Assembly (NCBI RefSeq): GCF_031755915.1
Contig: NC_083386.1
Coordinates: forward strand, 11,036,001 to 11,100,000
Length of the DNA: 64,000 bases
Direction of reading: 5' to 3'
Source: Ziziphus jujuba
Lineage: Eukaryota > Streptophyta > Magnoliopsida > Rosales > Rhamnaceae
Shown here: piece by piece, positions 24,600 through 37,646 of the stretch
Position numbering within the stretch: position 1 is the stretch's first letter
Layout: every line of letters begins with the position of its first letter
The notes under the pieces: model-generated
Seen by the model: the letters and a program-made list of their open reading frames with translations, nothing else
What the model was told of the DNA's origin: nothing
Databases searched by the model: none
Position numbers and translations under genes: made by a program

Positions 24600-27500
24600 G
24601 CATTTTTAAAATAATAAATTAATGAATAATAATATTTATTTTTCTTCTTTTTTTTATTAATTTGCAGATGTTTCGTATTCTTTCTTTCTTTTGGTCTGTG
24701 GCGGAAGAAACCGGTTCACTTCCGCTAATTAGGCTTCGTTTGGAAATTCGGGGTGTAGTTTCGGGGTTGTTTCGTAATTTTGTCGTCGTCGTATTGTGGA
24801 TAGATTAGTACCATGGAGATTTATTTGGCATATATAAGGACAGTGAGATGTGGATGGGGGTCTAATTGTCTACCAATCATATATGGCTGTGACACTGACT
24901 GTGTCACCTACCTTGTTTATTTTTTTATTATTATTTTTTTTTTATCAGTTTGGAAAAATTAAATTATAATTTATATAAACAAAATTTTGTCGTGGAAGAA
25001 ATAAAATAAAATGAGATTTTTATATTTTTATGGGCTGAAGAAATGGGTGGACTCACGAAAGAGTCGAGATAAAAGAGGCATGAATCGCGTGACAGCTGAC
25101 TGTGATAATGGTTGCGTCACAGTCAACCTGAAGTTTCTCTTTTTCTTTACATTTTTTAATATTATAAAGAATTAATCCAAAAGTATAATAAAAAATTAAA
25201 GTTATGGATTCAGTCTATAACCCCAAAAAAAAAAAAAAAAAAGTTATGACTTCAATCTATATGTTTTTGTTTTTTTGTTTTTTTTTTTTTAAATATTCCC
25301 AAATAAAATATTTGGTTTTAATTACTTTTTTCAAATATAAAAGCTGGATGCAATTTATAGCATCCCACTCGTTACAATAAACAATTTATTTATTGATAAA
25401 AAATATTTTTTAAAATAAATAATAAAATTTTAAAATATTTTTCAACAATTTATTTATTTTTTTTTCTACCAGCATTTATTGTTTTATTTATTTTTCTATA
25501 AATTATCTTTTAAAAATTTATATATTGGCATAATATATTGAATTAAATTAATACAATACAAGTCAAATCTGTTTTTATATTAAAACTTAACATAAAAACT
25601 CATTGAAATTCTTTTTTATTAGACAGATAATGAATCTTTAATTATACTTTTAATTTGTAGACTTAAAAGTGGAAAACTCAAAAATATAAAAAATAAAAAA
25701 TGATATATAGAGAGATAGCATTAGAAGAACAAGAATCAAGATCTGCAACAAACACATAGACAGGTTTAAATTATAATTAACTACTTTCCATTAAATCTTA
25801 TCCAATTTAATAACATATTCGACTCGTGATACAAAATATTCCCATTTCTAATTTCTAATGTTAATGCTTCGAGAGGCCAGCTAGGTTGAGAATTGAGATT
25901 GCTCAACAACCCTGTAATTACACAATTAAAAAATGAAAATGAAAAGGCGACATGCAAAAAATTAGTGTTATAAGAGCAATGAGTAATTAAAAATTAGCTT
26001 TGAGTTAATGCATGAGCCACTCATAATTAGTTTTTGTTATCCTAATAAAAATTTATAATTTAAATTTATTGACAAAAAAAAAAGTTAAAAGAGACATCAA
26101 ATATATTATTATTACTATTTATCACCATTGACATAATCACTAATAAAATTCACTGTAAAAGTAATATATATAAATATATATATTTTGTTATTTGTGTTCA
26201 TTTTAAAATATATATATTTTTTGATGTAATTACTAAGAATTACTGTTAATATGGCAATGCTAGAATGATCCTTTTAATTGAGCAAATTTCTAATATTTCC
26301 CAAAATTTGTATTCCTCTCTTACTTACACACGTGGAACCTATATGTACTGTTCTTGTTTATTATGAGAGGGGAGTACGAACTCGAGTACTGTATATTTTT
26401 TAATATATTTTTTTTAACATCTAAAAACTTGTATAGAAAAAGTGAACTATAGTAGTGAACAATTCAATTTGCCATGTGAAAATATAAAGTTTATTAATAA
26501 TCGTTAACAAATAACATTATTTACCCAAAAAAAAATTGATAAATAACATTTTCCAATCAAATATCATGGTATTATTTTATTTAATGCATAATATTATTTA
26601 TTAAACACAAATAATGAAGTTCGCTAAAAGAATTTACAGAACAAAATAAGAATAAGAATATAGAGTAGACATTGTTAAAAAAAAAAATAAGTGAAAATAA
26701 TTTATCTAGGGGAACCAAAAAAAAAAAAAAGAAAAGTGAAAGTAGTTTCAAGGGAAAAGAAACAAGACATTTAAAATATAAATAAATATATATATATAAA
26801 GGAAAAAAAAAAAAAAAAAGTGAGATAGAAAAAGAGAGAAGTATGAGAATAGTTGCTTTCAAAAGGGACAAGAAATGCCAACTGGCTGCGGATGGGTACA
26901 TATGCGATCGTGGGGTCCACAGCATATTCCTTTATAGATGCAACCTTCTTTTGTTATTAATAACAAAGGCCAATGGGATTTGACCTGCTTTCAATGCTAG
27001 ATCTACTCTATAATTTTATGTAATCTAGGCCAAGGTTTATGACGTAATAAAATAATAAAATATAATATGTGACTTGCTCACAAGATCAAGGTTAAACATA
27101 TAGGCATGACGTAATAAAATAAAATGTTCTTCATTTTATTTTTGCCATTGCTGTGAGCGTTATTATTTTATTTTATTATTACTTTTCTGGTAAATTCTAT
27201 GACCTTTACCAACATTTAGGCAAAAGGACATGTTATTAATTTATTTTATTGACTTGTGCCTGGTTTATATTAAATGGTCAATCAATACAATAATCGTATT
27301 TTCTTAACCAATTCAGGGTCATGTAGGAAGATTCAAATTTATGATTATTGCTTGAAAATAATAGTGATTTTGTCATTAAATTATTTTAATAAAAACTACA
27401 AGATTTCGTTGACAAAAGTAAAAATTAAATTACGACGTATTGTGTGATAAATTCTACCAAATTAATGAAAAAAATTAGTTATATAGTATATTTGGGATTC

Positions 27501-28061
27501 TTTATCAATTATTTAAAAAATTTAGAAATTGCAACTTATTTAATATAAAATAGTTGTGAACGGTTGGACGAACCATGAATAAAATGATTTGTCAAAAGTA
27601 ATGGATCACTCAATTTAACACCTTTTTTTTACTTTTTTTTTTTTTTTTGAAAACTTAATAGTAAAATCATTATTTTCTTGTGCAATAATTTGAAATCGAA
27701 TCTCATATTGCTTCTTTTTTTTTTCTTTTTTTTTTCCTTAAAAAAAAACACATAATATTTGTCAGTTAAAACAGTTTGTGGAAGCAATAGATTATACAGT
27801 TGCATGTAACACGCATGTACAAGTTGCATATTGTTTTTAAGCTTTATAAACCGTTGGCATGCCTCAAAAACAAAGCTTTTTATATGTTTGGGTCTTTTAC
27901 ACGCAGCAATTAAATGCTGCATGAATCTAGCACCAACGCATTACATCCGACTTCGACTCCGTCTCGGTCTCTTACTCTTTTGGACCTGCTTTTCAAATTT
28001 TATATATGTTATTCCAATAAACATACTTCTTTTCCAAGTTTATTATTTTCTTTATTTCATT
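24600..28061. other. Intergenic region, AT-rich, no gene recognised
   Basis: Non-coding DNA upstream of the GMPP gene. It holds numerous A, T and TA runs, among them an A18 run (25226-25243) flanked by imperfect 22-bp direct copies beginning AAGTTATG. Apparent reading frames are translations of these simple repeats. Confidence 0.5.
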
Positions 28062-28064
28062 CCC

Positions 28065-28095
<31 letters not shown>

Positions 28096-28098
28096 AAA
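28062..28098. repeat. Poly-C (24) followed by poly-A (13)
   Basis: Twenty-four consecutive C residues (28062-28085) are followed at once by 13 A residues. Long C/G homopolymers are rare in AT-rich plant DNA. The opposite strand is G24, which could form a G-quadruplex; the C strand could form an i-motif. The true length is uncertain because sequencing of such tracts is error-prone. Confidence 0.8.
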
Positions 28099-29011
28099 GA
28101 AATTGTTTATTTCAAATACACGCTTCATCTATTTCTTTTGTAAATTACACGATAAACAGACTTTAAAAAATAAATAAATAATTTAATTAATTAATAAATA
28201 AAACGCCTGCGGTTTTCATAGCAAAACCACGAGCTTTTATTTTATTTTATTTTATATGGTGGTCAAGAAGGCCCGTCTTTGGTATTTACTTTTTCATTTT
28301 TCCAGAAGCCTATTTGGAAATAACCAAACTATACGCGTTGACCTTTTTGGGTAGCTTTGACAAAATGGCAAGTCATATACTTGTTAATGCTCCTTTTTTA
28401 AGGCATTGGGCGGCCAAAACTTGTTAATTTTTTTCGAAAATTTCCTTCATCGTCACCGTTTTAGTGGTATTATACCAAATAGGAATTGGAATATGAGACT
28501 TTTAAAGTTTGCATTTCAAGTAACAAATTTAGAGCTTTTTTGAGTACGTGCATGAGTCAAAATTGCAATGTATTACCCAAGAGTAGATTGACAGCTTTCT
28601 AAATCAGGCAAAGAGCCCTCTTTTTGTTATTATCATTATTTATTTTTCACAATTTTTAGAAAAAATAAAACTTTTACAAAGCAAAAAGAATAAGAATAAA
28701 AGAGCACCATAACCTCTTTGATCTCCCTGGCTACCTTATGGTAGGTCAAGTAAGATGGACGAGAGAAATCAATTGAAAGGTTTTATGATTAACGAAGAAT
28801 ACTTTCTATCCATAGAGCAATTAAGTACTTATATCTGTGATTATCCCTTTGAAACTTACCCTACGATTGGTAAAAATAATGACAAAAAACTTACCCTATA
28901 ATTAATTAATTTTTGAGATACTAAGAAGTTAAACATTCAAACACACACCACACAATATTTGTAGACAAATCAGCCTTATAGAAGCAAAATGATCATAATT
29001 GCTAAAACAAA

Positions 29012-29398
29012 ATTTTAGAATTTTTGACATTAAGGCCCTTTGTAGTTTGAATATTATTACACTTTATCTTTTTTATATTATCGAAGTAGCATCAATACCT
29101 TTTAAAATTTATAAAATAATACAGCATTATTTGAAAACCACTGTAATTTTCTAAATGTTAAAAAAAAGTGTATTCATCGTAAGAATGGCCTCTTTTGAGT
29201 AGGGGTATAATCAAAACGAAAAATATGTTTTATTCAATATAATTTAGCTTTTAAAATATCATTGTGTAGAGGTTTCAATTGATATTCCATTGCTTACAAA
29301 TTTTTAAAAGGTGTTGATACTTATTCAAAATTACAAAGGGTAAAGTGTAAAAAAATTAAAACTACAAGGGCAATTGGTGACAAAAATCCTAACTTTTA
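29012..29398. mobile_element. Fold-back MITE with about 100-bp terminal inverted repeats
   Basis: The left arm (about 29012-29125) and the reverse complement of the right arm (about 29290-29398) align over roughly 100 bp. Shared landmarks in order are ATTTTTG, GCCCTT(T)GTAGTTT, TTACACTTTA, AGTATCAA/AGCATCAA and ACCTTTTAAAA. The centre (about 29130-29290) has no reading frame. Long inverted arms around a short core are typical of Mutator-like or fold-back MITEs. I could not fix the exact ends or a target duplication. Confidence 0.6.
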
Positions 29399-30950
29399 AT
29401 GGAATTGAACTATAAATCTGTTTTGTAATATGTTTCTTTTTCCTCTCTCAGAAAGAAGGATGAGAGGGTCAAATTTCATGGGTGAAATGATTTTAGGCCT
29501 AAACATCCAATCATAATCAAAATCATTAGCTATAGAGACAAAGACCAGGTACCTTAGTTCCAAATGAAGAAATCATTCAAGAAATGGGATAGCAACCAGG
29601 CAACCATTTGATCATTTGAATTTTGACTTTTTAAACATACTAGGAAAGTGCACAATCTGAAACACTCATTTTGTTCAGTGTTTTTCGATTACAAAGAAAA
29701 AAATAAATAAAAAAAATAGTTAATTGTTAACAGATTTGGGCCACAGCCAAAAGTGGGTTTTAATTTGATCAGTTGTATTGTCCACATCCATAGGGGTTTT
29801 TTTATTAGTGGGCCTTTTTTAATAGGTCAAATAACAGATTTCTTTGGGTCAAGAATTTTAGGCTTTACTTTCCGTCATTACCTACCTCTAAACGCATAAC
29901 AAAGACGACCTACCTTATTCTCCTCAAACTTGAAAATCATGATCATCGTTTGAAATCTGAGTTTTAACCGCTTCAAGGAGTATAAACATCCAAAAAAATC
30001 TTTTATTCACCAGTTTAACACAAAGGGAATTGTAACCCTTTTTCTTTCTTTTTTTTTTTTTTTTCCTCTTTGTCCTCTTGATCATGTTGCTAATCATGGA
30101 GTTTAATTTCCTCCTAAATTAAAGCACAAATATATACATGCTTCTAGAATTTTAAACCTTTTACCTCTCTCTAATTTTTCCATCTATTTAGACCCAAAAA
30201 AAAAATGGTTTGCTTTAGCAATCTTTTGTGTTTAAATAATAATAAAAAACAATAATATTTACAAAAATTAAAATATTTATCAAATTTATTTATTAAACAA
30301 TACATATTAAAATATTATTGATTAATATATTTATAAGACTTAAATGTGAAAAAGTAATTTCTTAAACACACAAATGAATTAAATGATATCAATTAAATAT
30401 TATTACATAAATAAACTTAATAAATATTTAATAATTTTGATATTATTAATAAAAAAACTTTTTATTTATATAGCAAATAATGTAGTATTAATCTACTAAT
30501 GGAGAAATTAATATAAAATAAACAACAAGCTAATAGAATAATACTTACATCATTTGTTTTATTATTTGATAAATAAAATTTAACAATTTTGAAGCCTAAA
30601 CATTATAAAAAGAGAATTAAATGACTTCAAACCTATTATTGAAAAAAAAAAAAAAGAAGGTGAAAAAGTATATTATATATGATCTTAATATGGGAAAATA
30701 GATAAATCTAAACAGAATATGATTTTTTTTTCAATATTTTTAATATACATAATGCTTGTGATTGGTTGGAGAACTATGTTACTATAGTCCCTCGAACACA
30801 AGATGATCTAAAACCTAGAAAAACCCTTAATTGAATTTGGGAATTTCACTCTTTTTGGTCTTAAACGTCTGAACCTTGAAGCTTCTCACCGGCGTTTCTC
30901 TGCACGACGGACGGCGATGACCTGCGGCCTTAAAAGCAATTTGTTGGCAA
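29399..30950. other. Upstream region of POP4
   Basis: AT-rich non-coding DNA without a recognisable element, leading into the POP4 promoter. GC content rises only in the last 100 bp before the ATG at 30951, which probably marks the transcribed leader. Confidence 0.5.
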
Positions 30951-33681
30951 ATGGCTACAAATACAGTTGGTCAAGATCAAAGGAAGCGCACTTTGGAGGC
31001 CTTAGAGCGAAGGTTTGCAGCTGCAAAAGCTGAACTTGTTCAACAGCAAAACAAGAAAATTAAACCAATTGGATTAAATAATGAAGATGCCAAAAAACCT
31101 AATCCTACAAATTCTTCCTCTGTTCCATCAACTTCACGTTCATCTGATTCATCAGTCAAAACCCCATCACGAAAAGGTTATCTTTTTACTTCCAAAACCT
31201 CCTTTTTAGTTTTTTAATTCCTGCACGATGTGTATGCTTAATAGTTTGAATTTGATGGAGGAAAAAAAAAAAGATGATATTTTGTTTTGGATGAATTTGT
31301 GGACTGTGCATAAACCCTATATATATATATATATATATATATTTCTTTTTTTTTTTGGGTAAATAGATAACCCCTAATTTGTGCCATAAATATGTTTTTG
31401 TAAATTCATAAAAAATGAAAAGGGGACTCTGTCTGTCTTTGTTTCTTTATGTGTGTCTGTAATTTCGTAATTTTGAAGACAACAATGGCTTTTGTTAATG
31501 TGTTACGTGCAGATGTTGAAAACAATGATCCGACTTACGCGAAGCTCTCTCAACCTATCCATGAAAATCTGCTGACAACCAATGTCCAAGTAAGTCCTTA
31601 TATGCTTTGCTGAATTGAAACTATCAAAGCTGCATTAAAAATTGAGAACTACACTATAAAGTGTTTGAATGAACTCTTAGATACTTAGCTTCACACCTGC
31701 TTCTTGCACTGCCAGCTTTCTAATAGAAAAGAAAGCAAAGTGGATAAGATTTTGCATGAGCTTCTCCGAAATGGTGATTGGGCTAGAAAGTACATGCAAG
31801 GGTCCAGAAGCAAGAAAATTGACGAGTGGATTCACTTGGATAACTGCATACAAGGACGTGGCGTATCTACTGGTTCTCGTGTCAGGGCTTTGAAGATTCA
31901 TTCTAAGCGCTCCAAAAGGCATATGTCCATGAAACAACACAAGAAACAGGGGTCTTTTGATTTGCCTCCAGAGCTTTGTAGGTGTGTTTAATCCTATACT
32001 GCTGCAAATGTCAATGTCCTTTATATTTATGATCTTTTTACCAAGCTATATTCTTATATCTCAATTTATTTTTATCTAATACTTGTCAAATTGTATTTGA
32101 ACCACCAGATTTGATCATTTTAGGCCGATGCATGAGATGTGGAAAGACTACACTTTTCAACTTCTGAAAAAAACAGGGTAAAATTTTTTAATTTGCTTGA
32201 TATTGCAACCGTACAGTTTTTCCATAATCATTAAAATTCCCTTGGATAAGTGTTAATGTTTTTGTTATATATTGATAAGTGCACTTTTAATTCTGTATTT
32301 ACACTTCTATCAAACCTTGCAGGAAAGATCAGTTGGCTCAATGTCTCCTTGATGCAGATCTACATGGTGCAATTATTTCAGGTTATAATATTTCCTGTTT
32401 GTTATATTAGCATTGAAGATGTAAATTTTATAGCTTTTTGTTGTGGGAGAATTCTTTTTTATGTTCAGTTGTTCCGTGGAAACTCTTTAATGGAACTCTA
32501 GCTTTTTCTGGTTTTTGTTGTCTGTCTTTAAAACTCTCTAGACATTTGCAATAATGGACAGAGTCAATAATATACCATATTTTTCAAACATACAGAAAAT
32601 AATAATAATAATAATAATAAATAAATAAATAAGCAAATGAACAAATGTAGTTCAAAGATGTGTTCATCTCTCTTTATCACTTACCATATTCTTTATGTTA
32701 TTTATTGGCAGTTGCTGAGTGTAAAATAACTAGTTTAACTGGAGTGAGCGGCATTATGATTCGAGAAACAGCCGAAACGCTAGGAATTATTACTCAAGAC
32801 AATAAATTCAAAGGTAATTTGTTTGCTGCCTGATTGATTTAAAAATTTGAACATCTTACAATGTTATGATTTCATGGTGCGTTTTTTGGAAAATCCCTTT
32901 AACAAACCTTGGCTTGTCATCGAATTTCCATTTGCGTGGTAAGTTGTAATCATGCAGGATGTAAAAGTCGATATTAAGGGCTCAATTTGTTCATGTATTT
33001 TCTGTTTGCTTTTCTTGACCTATAATTTTTCCTTGAGGAATCATTTATTTTTCACAAAACTGAGGTGGTGTAAAACTGTAAATGGGTTCATGAGTTATCT
33101 AATGTTTTTTGGTAAAATATGTTTTAGGTAAATTGTAATGAGAGTGAAGCAAAAGTTTGAAATATATAAAAGATATTTATAACCTTAAACATGAGTTGGA
33201 ATTCATAATTTTGGTTAGTTTACCATATAACTTTATACATATGAATTGGAGTCTAATTTGTCTTTTTGGATGCCAAGCGCTTGCATAAATTTTGTTTAGT
33301 TTATCATATTACATATGCAGTAGGGTCTAATTGCATGCTTTGGTTTCTACTAGTTTTTGTGTCTGATGGGCAGTAAGCTTACAGGGTCCTGGCTTGAGTC
33401 TTTTAAATGCTGTCTCCCTTTGTCATCTTGCTGTGAAAAAAACATTTGAAAGTTTGAAACTAAGAGTTCATTTTTTTGGTTCTGGAATGAGAATTGCTTA
33501 ATCTTTTGCATATCTTTTCAATTTGAGCTTTTATTCTAAAATGCTGATAATTAATTAATTTCATTCTGGTGTCCAATTTGCAGTTGTTCCGAAAAAGGTT
33601 TCTGTCTTTATATTTCAAGTTGATTGCTGGAAGATTACACTACAGGGGGACAAACTCATTTCAAGAAATTTGGACTTGTGA
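30951..33681 (+). CDS. POP4: Ribonuclease P/MRP protein subunit POP4 (p29), 298 aa, 7 exons
   Basis: This is the conserved Rpp29/POP4 subunit, which in the nucleus binds the catalytic RNA of RNase P and RNase MRP and supports tRNA 5' processing and rRNA maturation. Exons: 30951-31176, 31513-31589, 31716-31981, 32109-32177, 32323-32381, 32712-32813, 33584-33681; they join in frame to 897 nt. The N-terminal third is low complexity and basic, with a coiled-coil-like RRFAAAKAELVQQQNKKIK. A basic linker (residues about 150-170, with HSKRSKRHMSMKQHKKQ) leads to the Sm-like barrel domain: QCLLDADLHGAIISVAECK, LTGVSGIMIRETAETLGII and VVPKKVSVFIFQVDCWKITL. The start is the first ATG in a coding frame. 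A 3'UTR intron is possible. Confidence 0.93.
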
Positions 33682-34140
33682 CTCTTATCATATCTCAAAG
33701 GTGAACTTGCTTAGATCACGTTCTATGTAAAATTACCACTTATGTCAACTTTACATTACAATTTTTCTGACTGTCTCGTGAATTTGGCTACAACCTGTAA
33801 CTTGTATAACTGAATTTTGCATTCCTAGTATAAAATATCAGTTGGTTTGTTATTAATTCTCCTGGAAGTTTGAAGAAATATTTAAGGTCTGTTACAGAGA
33901 AATAACTACGACATTTGTATTCGAAATGCAGAACCTTTTTCTTTCTGATGCTGAGTAATCAAGCTACAGCAGTTTCTGGCAGCCTCCGAAACACAGAGAG
34001 CTCTAAAAGTGATGGATGTGCGCATAACAGAAATTTCACAGTGCCCATTGGATTTCTCGCTTATTTTTTCTAGAAGTCCTGTGGTGGTAGTGATGTAATT
34101 AAGCCTGTAAATTTGCATTTAGACTTTGATTACTATATGT
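33682..34140 (+). other. POP4 3'UTR, possibly containing an intron
   Basis: Shortly after the stop codon a good donor context (CTCAAAG before GTGAAC, about 33700/33701) and an acceptor (AAATGCAG, about 33932) could remove roughly 230 bp. The sequence after the acceptor is less AT-rich than the surrounding intergenic DNA, as an exon would be. Only transcripts can confirm it. Confidence 0.35.
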
Positions 34141-34296
34141 GTTGCTCCAGCCTAAAAGTTGTGGCTGCTTTGATATTTTTGTTATAGCTTTGATAATTTA
34201 TAATTATTATTTTAAAGTAGTTTTGATAATTAATGAATACATAATTAGTAAGAAAGTTTTAGGTTTTATTGCAATTTATATGGTCTTTTAAATACA

Positions 34297-34320
34297 TATA
34301 TATATATATATATATATATT
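34297..34320. repeat. (AT)n microsatellite between POP4 and WAKL20
   Basis: Alternating TA/AT run in the space between the convergent POP4 and receptor-kinase genes. Confidence 0.7.
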
Positions 34321-34633
34321 TTCATATTTAATATTTTACTGTTCTTTTTTCAAGACTGCTAAATTTTAGTTTGGTTGGGCATTGTCATACTGGCCCAATA
34401 AAGAAATTTAAGGAGAAAAATGATGCAGGTGAAGGTGAAAAGAATAGCTCGTAAATCTAAATCTGCGCAACCATCGATTTTACAAAAATCTGCATTTTAA
34501 TTTTTACAGTGAGAACCTAGGTATGCATCCATATACTTACAACCACACGTAGAAAACCAAAACAAAACAAAAACTCTATGACATGGAAAATACCTCTCAT
34601 TTCCTGACTCTAGGAAAAACTCAGTACAATAAG

Positions 34634-37618
34634 CTAGTTTTCTACAACCTTTGATGTGGCAATGCTCATAATGTACTCAATCTCTTCAGTGACTTCTTTC
34701 ATGGAAGGTCTGTTCTGTCTGCGTTCCTCCAAGCAACCAACTGCCAAGAACCCTAATGCCTTCATGGTATCCAGCTCCAAATTGCTGGCTCCTTCTTTCA
34801 GCATTGGATCAATCACATCCATCAGCCTCTCCTCCGCCACCATTCTCTGCACGTAAACTGCCAAGTTAACATCATCTTCTTCCCTAGTAAAGTCTATTGC
34901 TTTCTGAGATGTCAGCAGCTCCAACAACACAACTCCGAAGCTATAAACATCGCTTTTATCAGTCAACTGATAGTTTCTGTAGTACTCAGGATCAAGGTAT
35001 CCAAGAGTTCCTTGAGCACAAGTCGAGATATGACTCAAATCGGTATGAGCCAACCGAGATAACCCGAAATCCGAAACCTTTCCATTCAACTTCTCGTCGA
35101 GTAGAATGTTACTAGACTTCACATCTCGGTGGTATATAGGAGGAACCGCTGAAAAATGAAGGTATGCAAGACCTTCTGCAGTGTCATAGGCAACTTGAAG
35201 ACGGTTTTTCCAGGAAAGTAGTCTTTTTCCATGGAGATGATCAAAGAGATTTCCGTTTTCAATGAACTCATAGACCATGATGGGTTGCTCTAATTCAACA
35301 CAACAACCGAGTAGGCCTACGAGGCTCCGATGGTTAACTTGGCAGAGAATTCGGACCTCGTTGAGGACTTGGTCAGTGCCTTTGGTGTTTCCAAGCTTGG
35401 CAATCTTGACAGCCACAACAGTTCCATTTTCAAGAATGCCTTTGTAGACTTCACCATAGCCACCGGCACCGAGTATGCGATCTCTAGAGAAGTTGTTTGT
35501 TGCTTTTTTTATCTCTTTGCCAGTGAAGACCTTTGCAGCTTTAGCTCCACCATTGGCGTTGAGTATTTGTTCACGCTCTCTGGTCAAGCGGTCTTGGGCT
35601 TCTTTGATGCGTCTGTGGCGTTTGTAGAGTAGAATGGCAATGGTTGCAACGATAAGTAATGTGCCAAGCCCGGAGACTAGACCTGCATAGTATCAATGCT
35701 TATTAAGACTGTTAGATATTTTAGGAAATTTGTATCTTAAGAAGAATATTATCAACCCCTAATGACCAAACTTCATCGATGAAAAAAAAAATTAAAATAA
35801 AAAATTAAAATATAGGTTCTACGGTAGTGAACAATATAATTGGCATAAGATATTTTGCTACAGAAATTAAGTAGAAAATAATGAAGTATTCAGCTTGCTA
35901 TGCACTCAGGAATTTTGGTGTTCGTCTAGTCTCCACTGATCTCCATTAAAAATAATCGAAAAGAAATATTGAAAGACGATGATCCATATTTCGCATGCAC
36001 ACCTCAGTTACAAAATCATGAAGTATTTTTCTTTTTAAAATATAAGTTGGGTTTCCTAAAAAGAAAAATAAAACAATATATTGGGTCCTAATTTAACTTG
36101 ACAAACACAATATTATTTATCATTATAATATATAAGCTATGGTGATGTGTACAAGTGAAATATTGTATGAATGAAATTTCAATTAATAATTTAAAAACTA
36201 ATACGACAGCTATAAGCACTTTATAATATCATTATGTCTTTCTCGTTGCAAGTTGGAAGACCGTAGATAGAGGCTATATTCATTGACAATATAAAAAATT
36301 AAGACAAAAATAAAAAAATGAAGACAAAAAAAATATTACCATGATGGCATTTACAAGATACTAATACACAAATAATTAAAAATTAAAATGCTTATCACAT
36401 TCAGAAAAAAGAAAAGAGAAGAAAAGAAAACAGAAGAGACAAAAATTCTATTTCCGTGTAAAAGATTATTTAAAAAAAAAAATCAAATAAACAAATTTAA
36501 TAAAATAGTCGAATAAGCATATCAATCACTTTCATATTGGATCATGAATTAATGACCCCAACGACTCTTTTACTGGTCTAGCTAAAAATACACAGACGAC
36601 TTTGACCAAGAAGACAATGAACAAAGAATCCGATTATAAAACAAAAAGGACAACAAGGGAAGAAATTACCTGCTATGAGTGCTGTCTTGTTTGATGAATC
36701 GCAACCTCCAGGGTCTTGACACGTAACATCTAGAAAAAATAAAGTCAACGTTTCAGAAGGTCGAATACCAATTATAAAAGAGTCAAAATATTGACCCGCC
36801 AAAAGTAAAGAGCGTTACACACTACACAACTTACTTTCCACACAGGACCCTCCAATCGGGTCCCACACGAGCCCAGCGTTGCAAAAACACCGCCGGACAC
36901 CATTGACAACCGGGTCGGGTCCACAAGTGGATTTCCCTCCGCCGCCGTCCTCGTCACAGTCCGACTGGGTCCCACAAAGCGGCTCGCGCGGAGAAACCCA
37001 CTGGATCTCCACACCGGATTCGGGCCACCGATCCACCGGGAGGTTGGGATCCAAATTCACGAAGCTGGTATAAGCGCTGCAACCCGATTCCCTGACGCGG
37101 ATCATGTAGGAGGTGGAGGAGCCGCCGGCTCTGAAAGTGCAGCAGATGGGGGAGGCGTCACAGGCAGGAGCCTCGTCGGAGCGGTTGAGGTAGGTGTGGC
37201 AGAGGCTGGAGGAGGAGCAGTTGAGAGGGGAGCGGAGGATGGAGTCGGTACAGTTGAGGTAGATGATGGTGTTGCTGCTGGTAACGTTGAAAGGGAGAGA
37301 GTCATTGAGCTGGATGCCCTGGTGGACCATATCCGACGTGACGCAGACGTTGGATAGGAGGCTCGCCGGTTGGATCACGAAGCGCTGGGATGAGGGAGAG
37401 ACGGAGGTGATCGGGTAGGAATTGTTGAGGGAATCGAATACCAGCTGCGAACCGGAGTCGCACCGGATCTTGTACGACTGGTCGCCGCAGGTTGTGTCGG
37501 TGCTCAGGGGATAAGGGACAGCTGTGGTGCCGCAGTTGGGACAGTGCTTGGCTGGGAATGCGCACCCAGCGCACGTTAGCAGCGCCACCGCCAAGAGGAG
37601 GAGTTTCGGTGGTGCCAT
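34634..37618 (-). CDS. WAKL20: Wall-associated receptor kinase-like protein (WAKL20 type), 630 aa, 3 exons
   Basis: This is a plasma-membrane receptor kinase with an extracellular galacturonan-binding WAK domain, thought to monitor the cell wall. Minus-strand exons: 37618-36835, 36729-36670, 35682-34634; they join in frame to 1893 nt. A signal peptide (MAPPKLLLLAVALLTCAGC) is followed by the Cys-rich GUB_WAK part (CPNCGTTAVPYPLS), a WAK-associated C-terminal Cys cluster (up to about residue 265) and a membrane span near residues 278-301 (LGTLLIVATIAILLY). The kinase has the glycine loop GAGGYGEVYKG, the ATP lysine in VAVK (about residue 374), HRDVKSSN (Asp about 468) and DFG (Asp about 486), so it is an active RD kinase. 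The first exon is notably GC-rich. A GA run lies just upstream. Family is certain; WAKL20 versus a close WAKL is less so. Confidence 0.92.
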
Positions 37619-37626
37619 CGGACATA

Positions 37627-37646
37627 GAGAGAGAGAGAGAGAGAGG
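37627..37646. repeat. GA run in the WAKL20 leader
   Basis: A short GA/CT microsatellite directly upstream of the receptor-kinase ATG, on the transcribed side, like those ahead of the CASP-like and GMPP genes. Confidence 0.6.

Noticed and set aside
27629..28177. Frames with poly-Pro and poly-Lys runs
   Set aside because: They result from the poly-C/poly-A and T-rich homopolymers; no coding signal.
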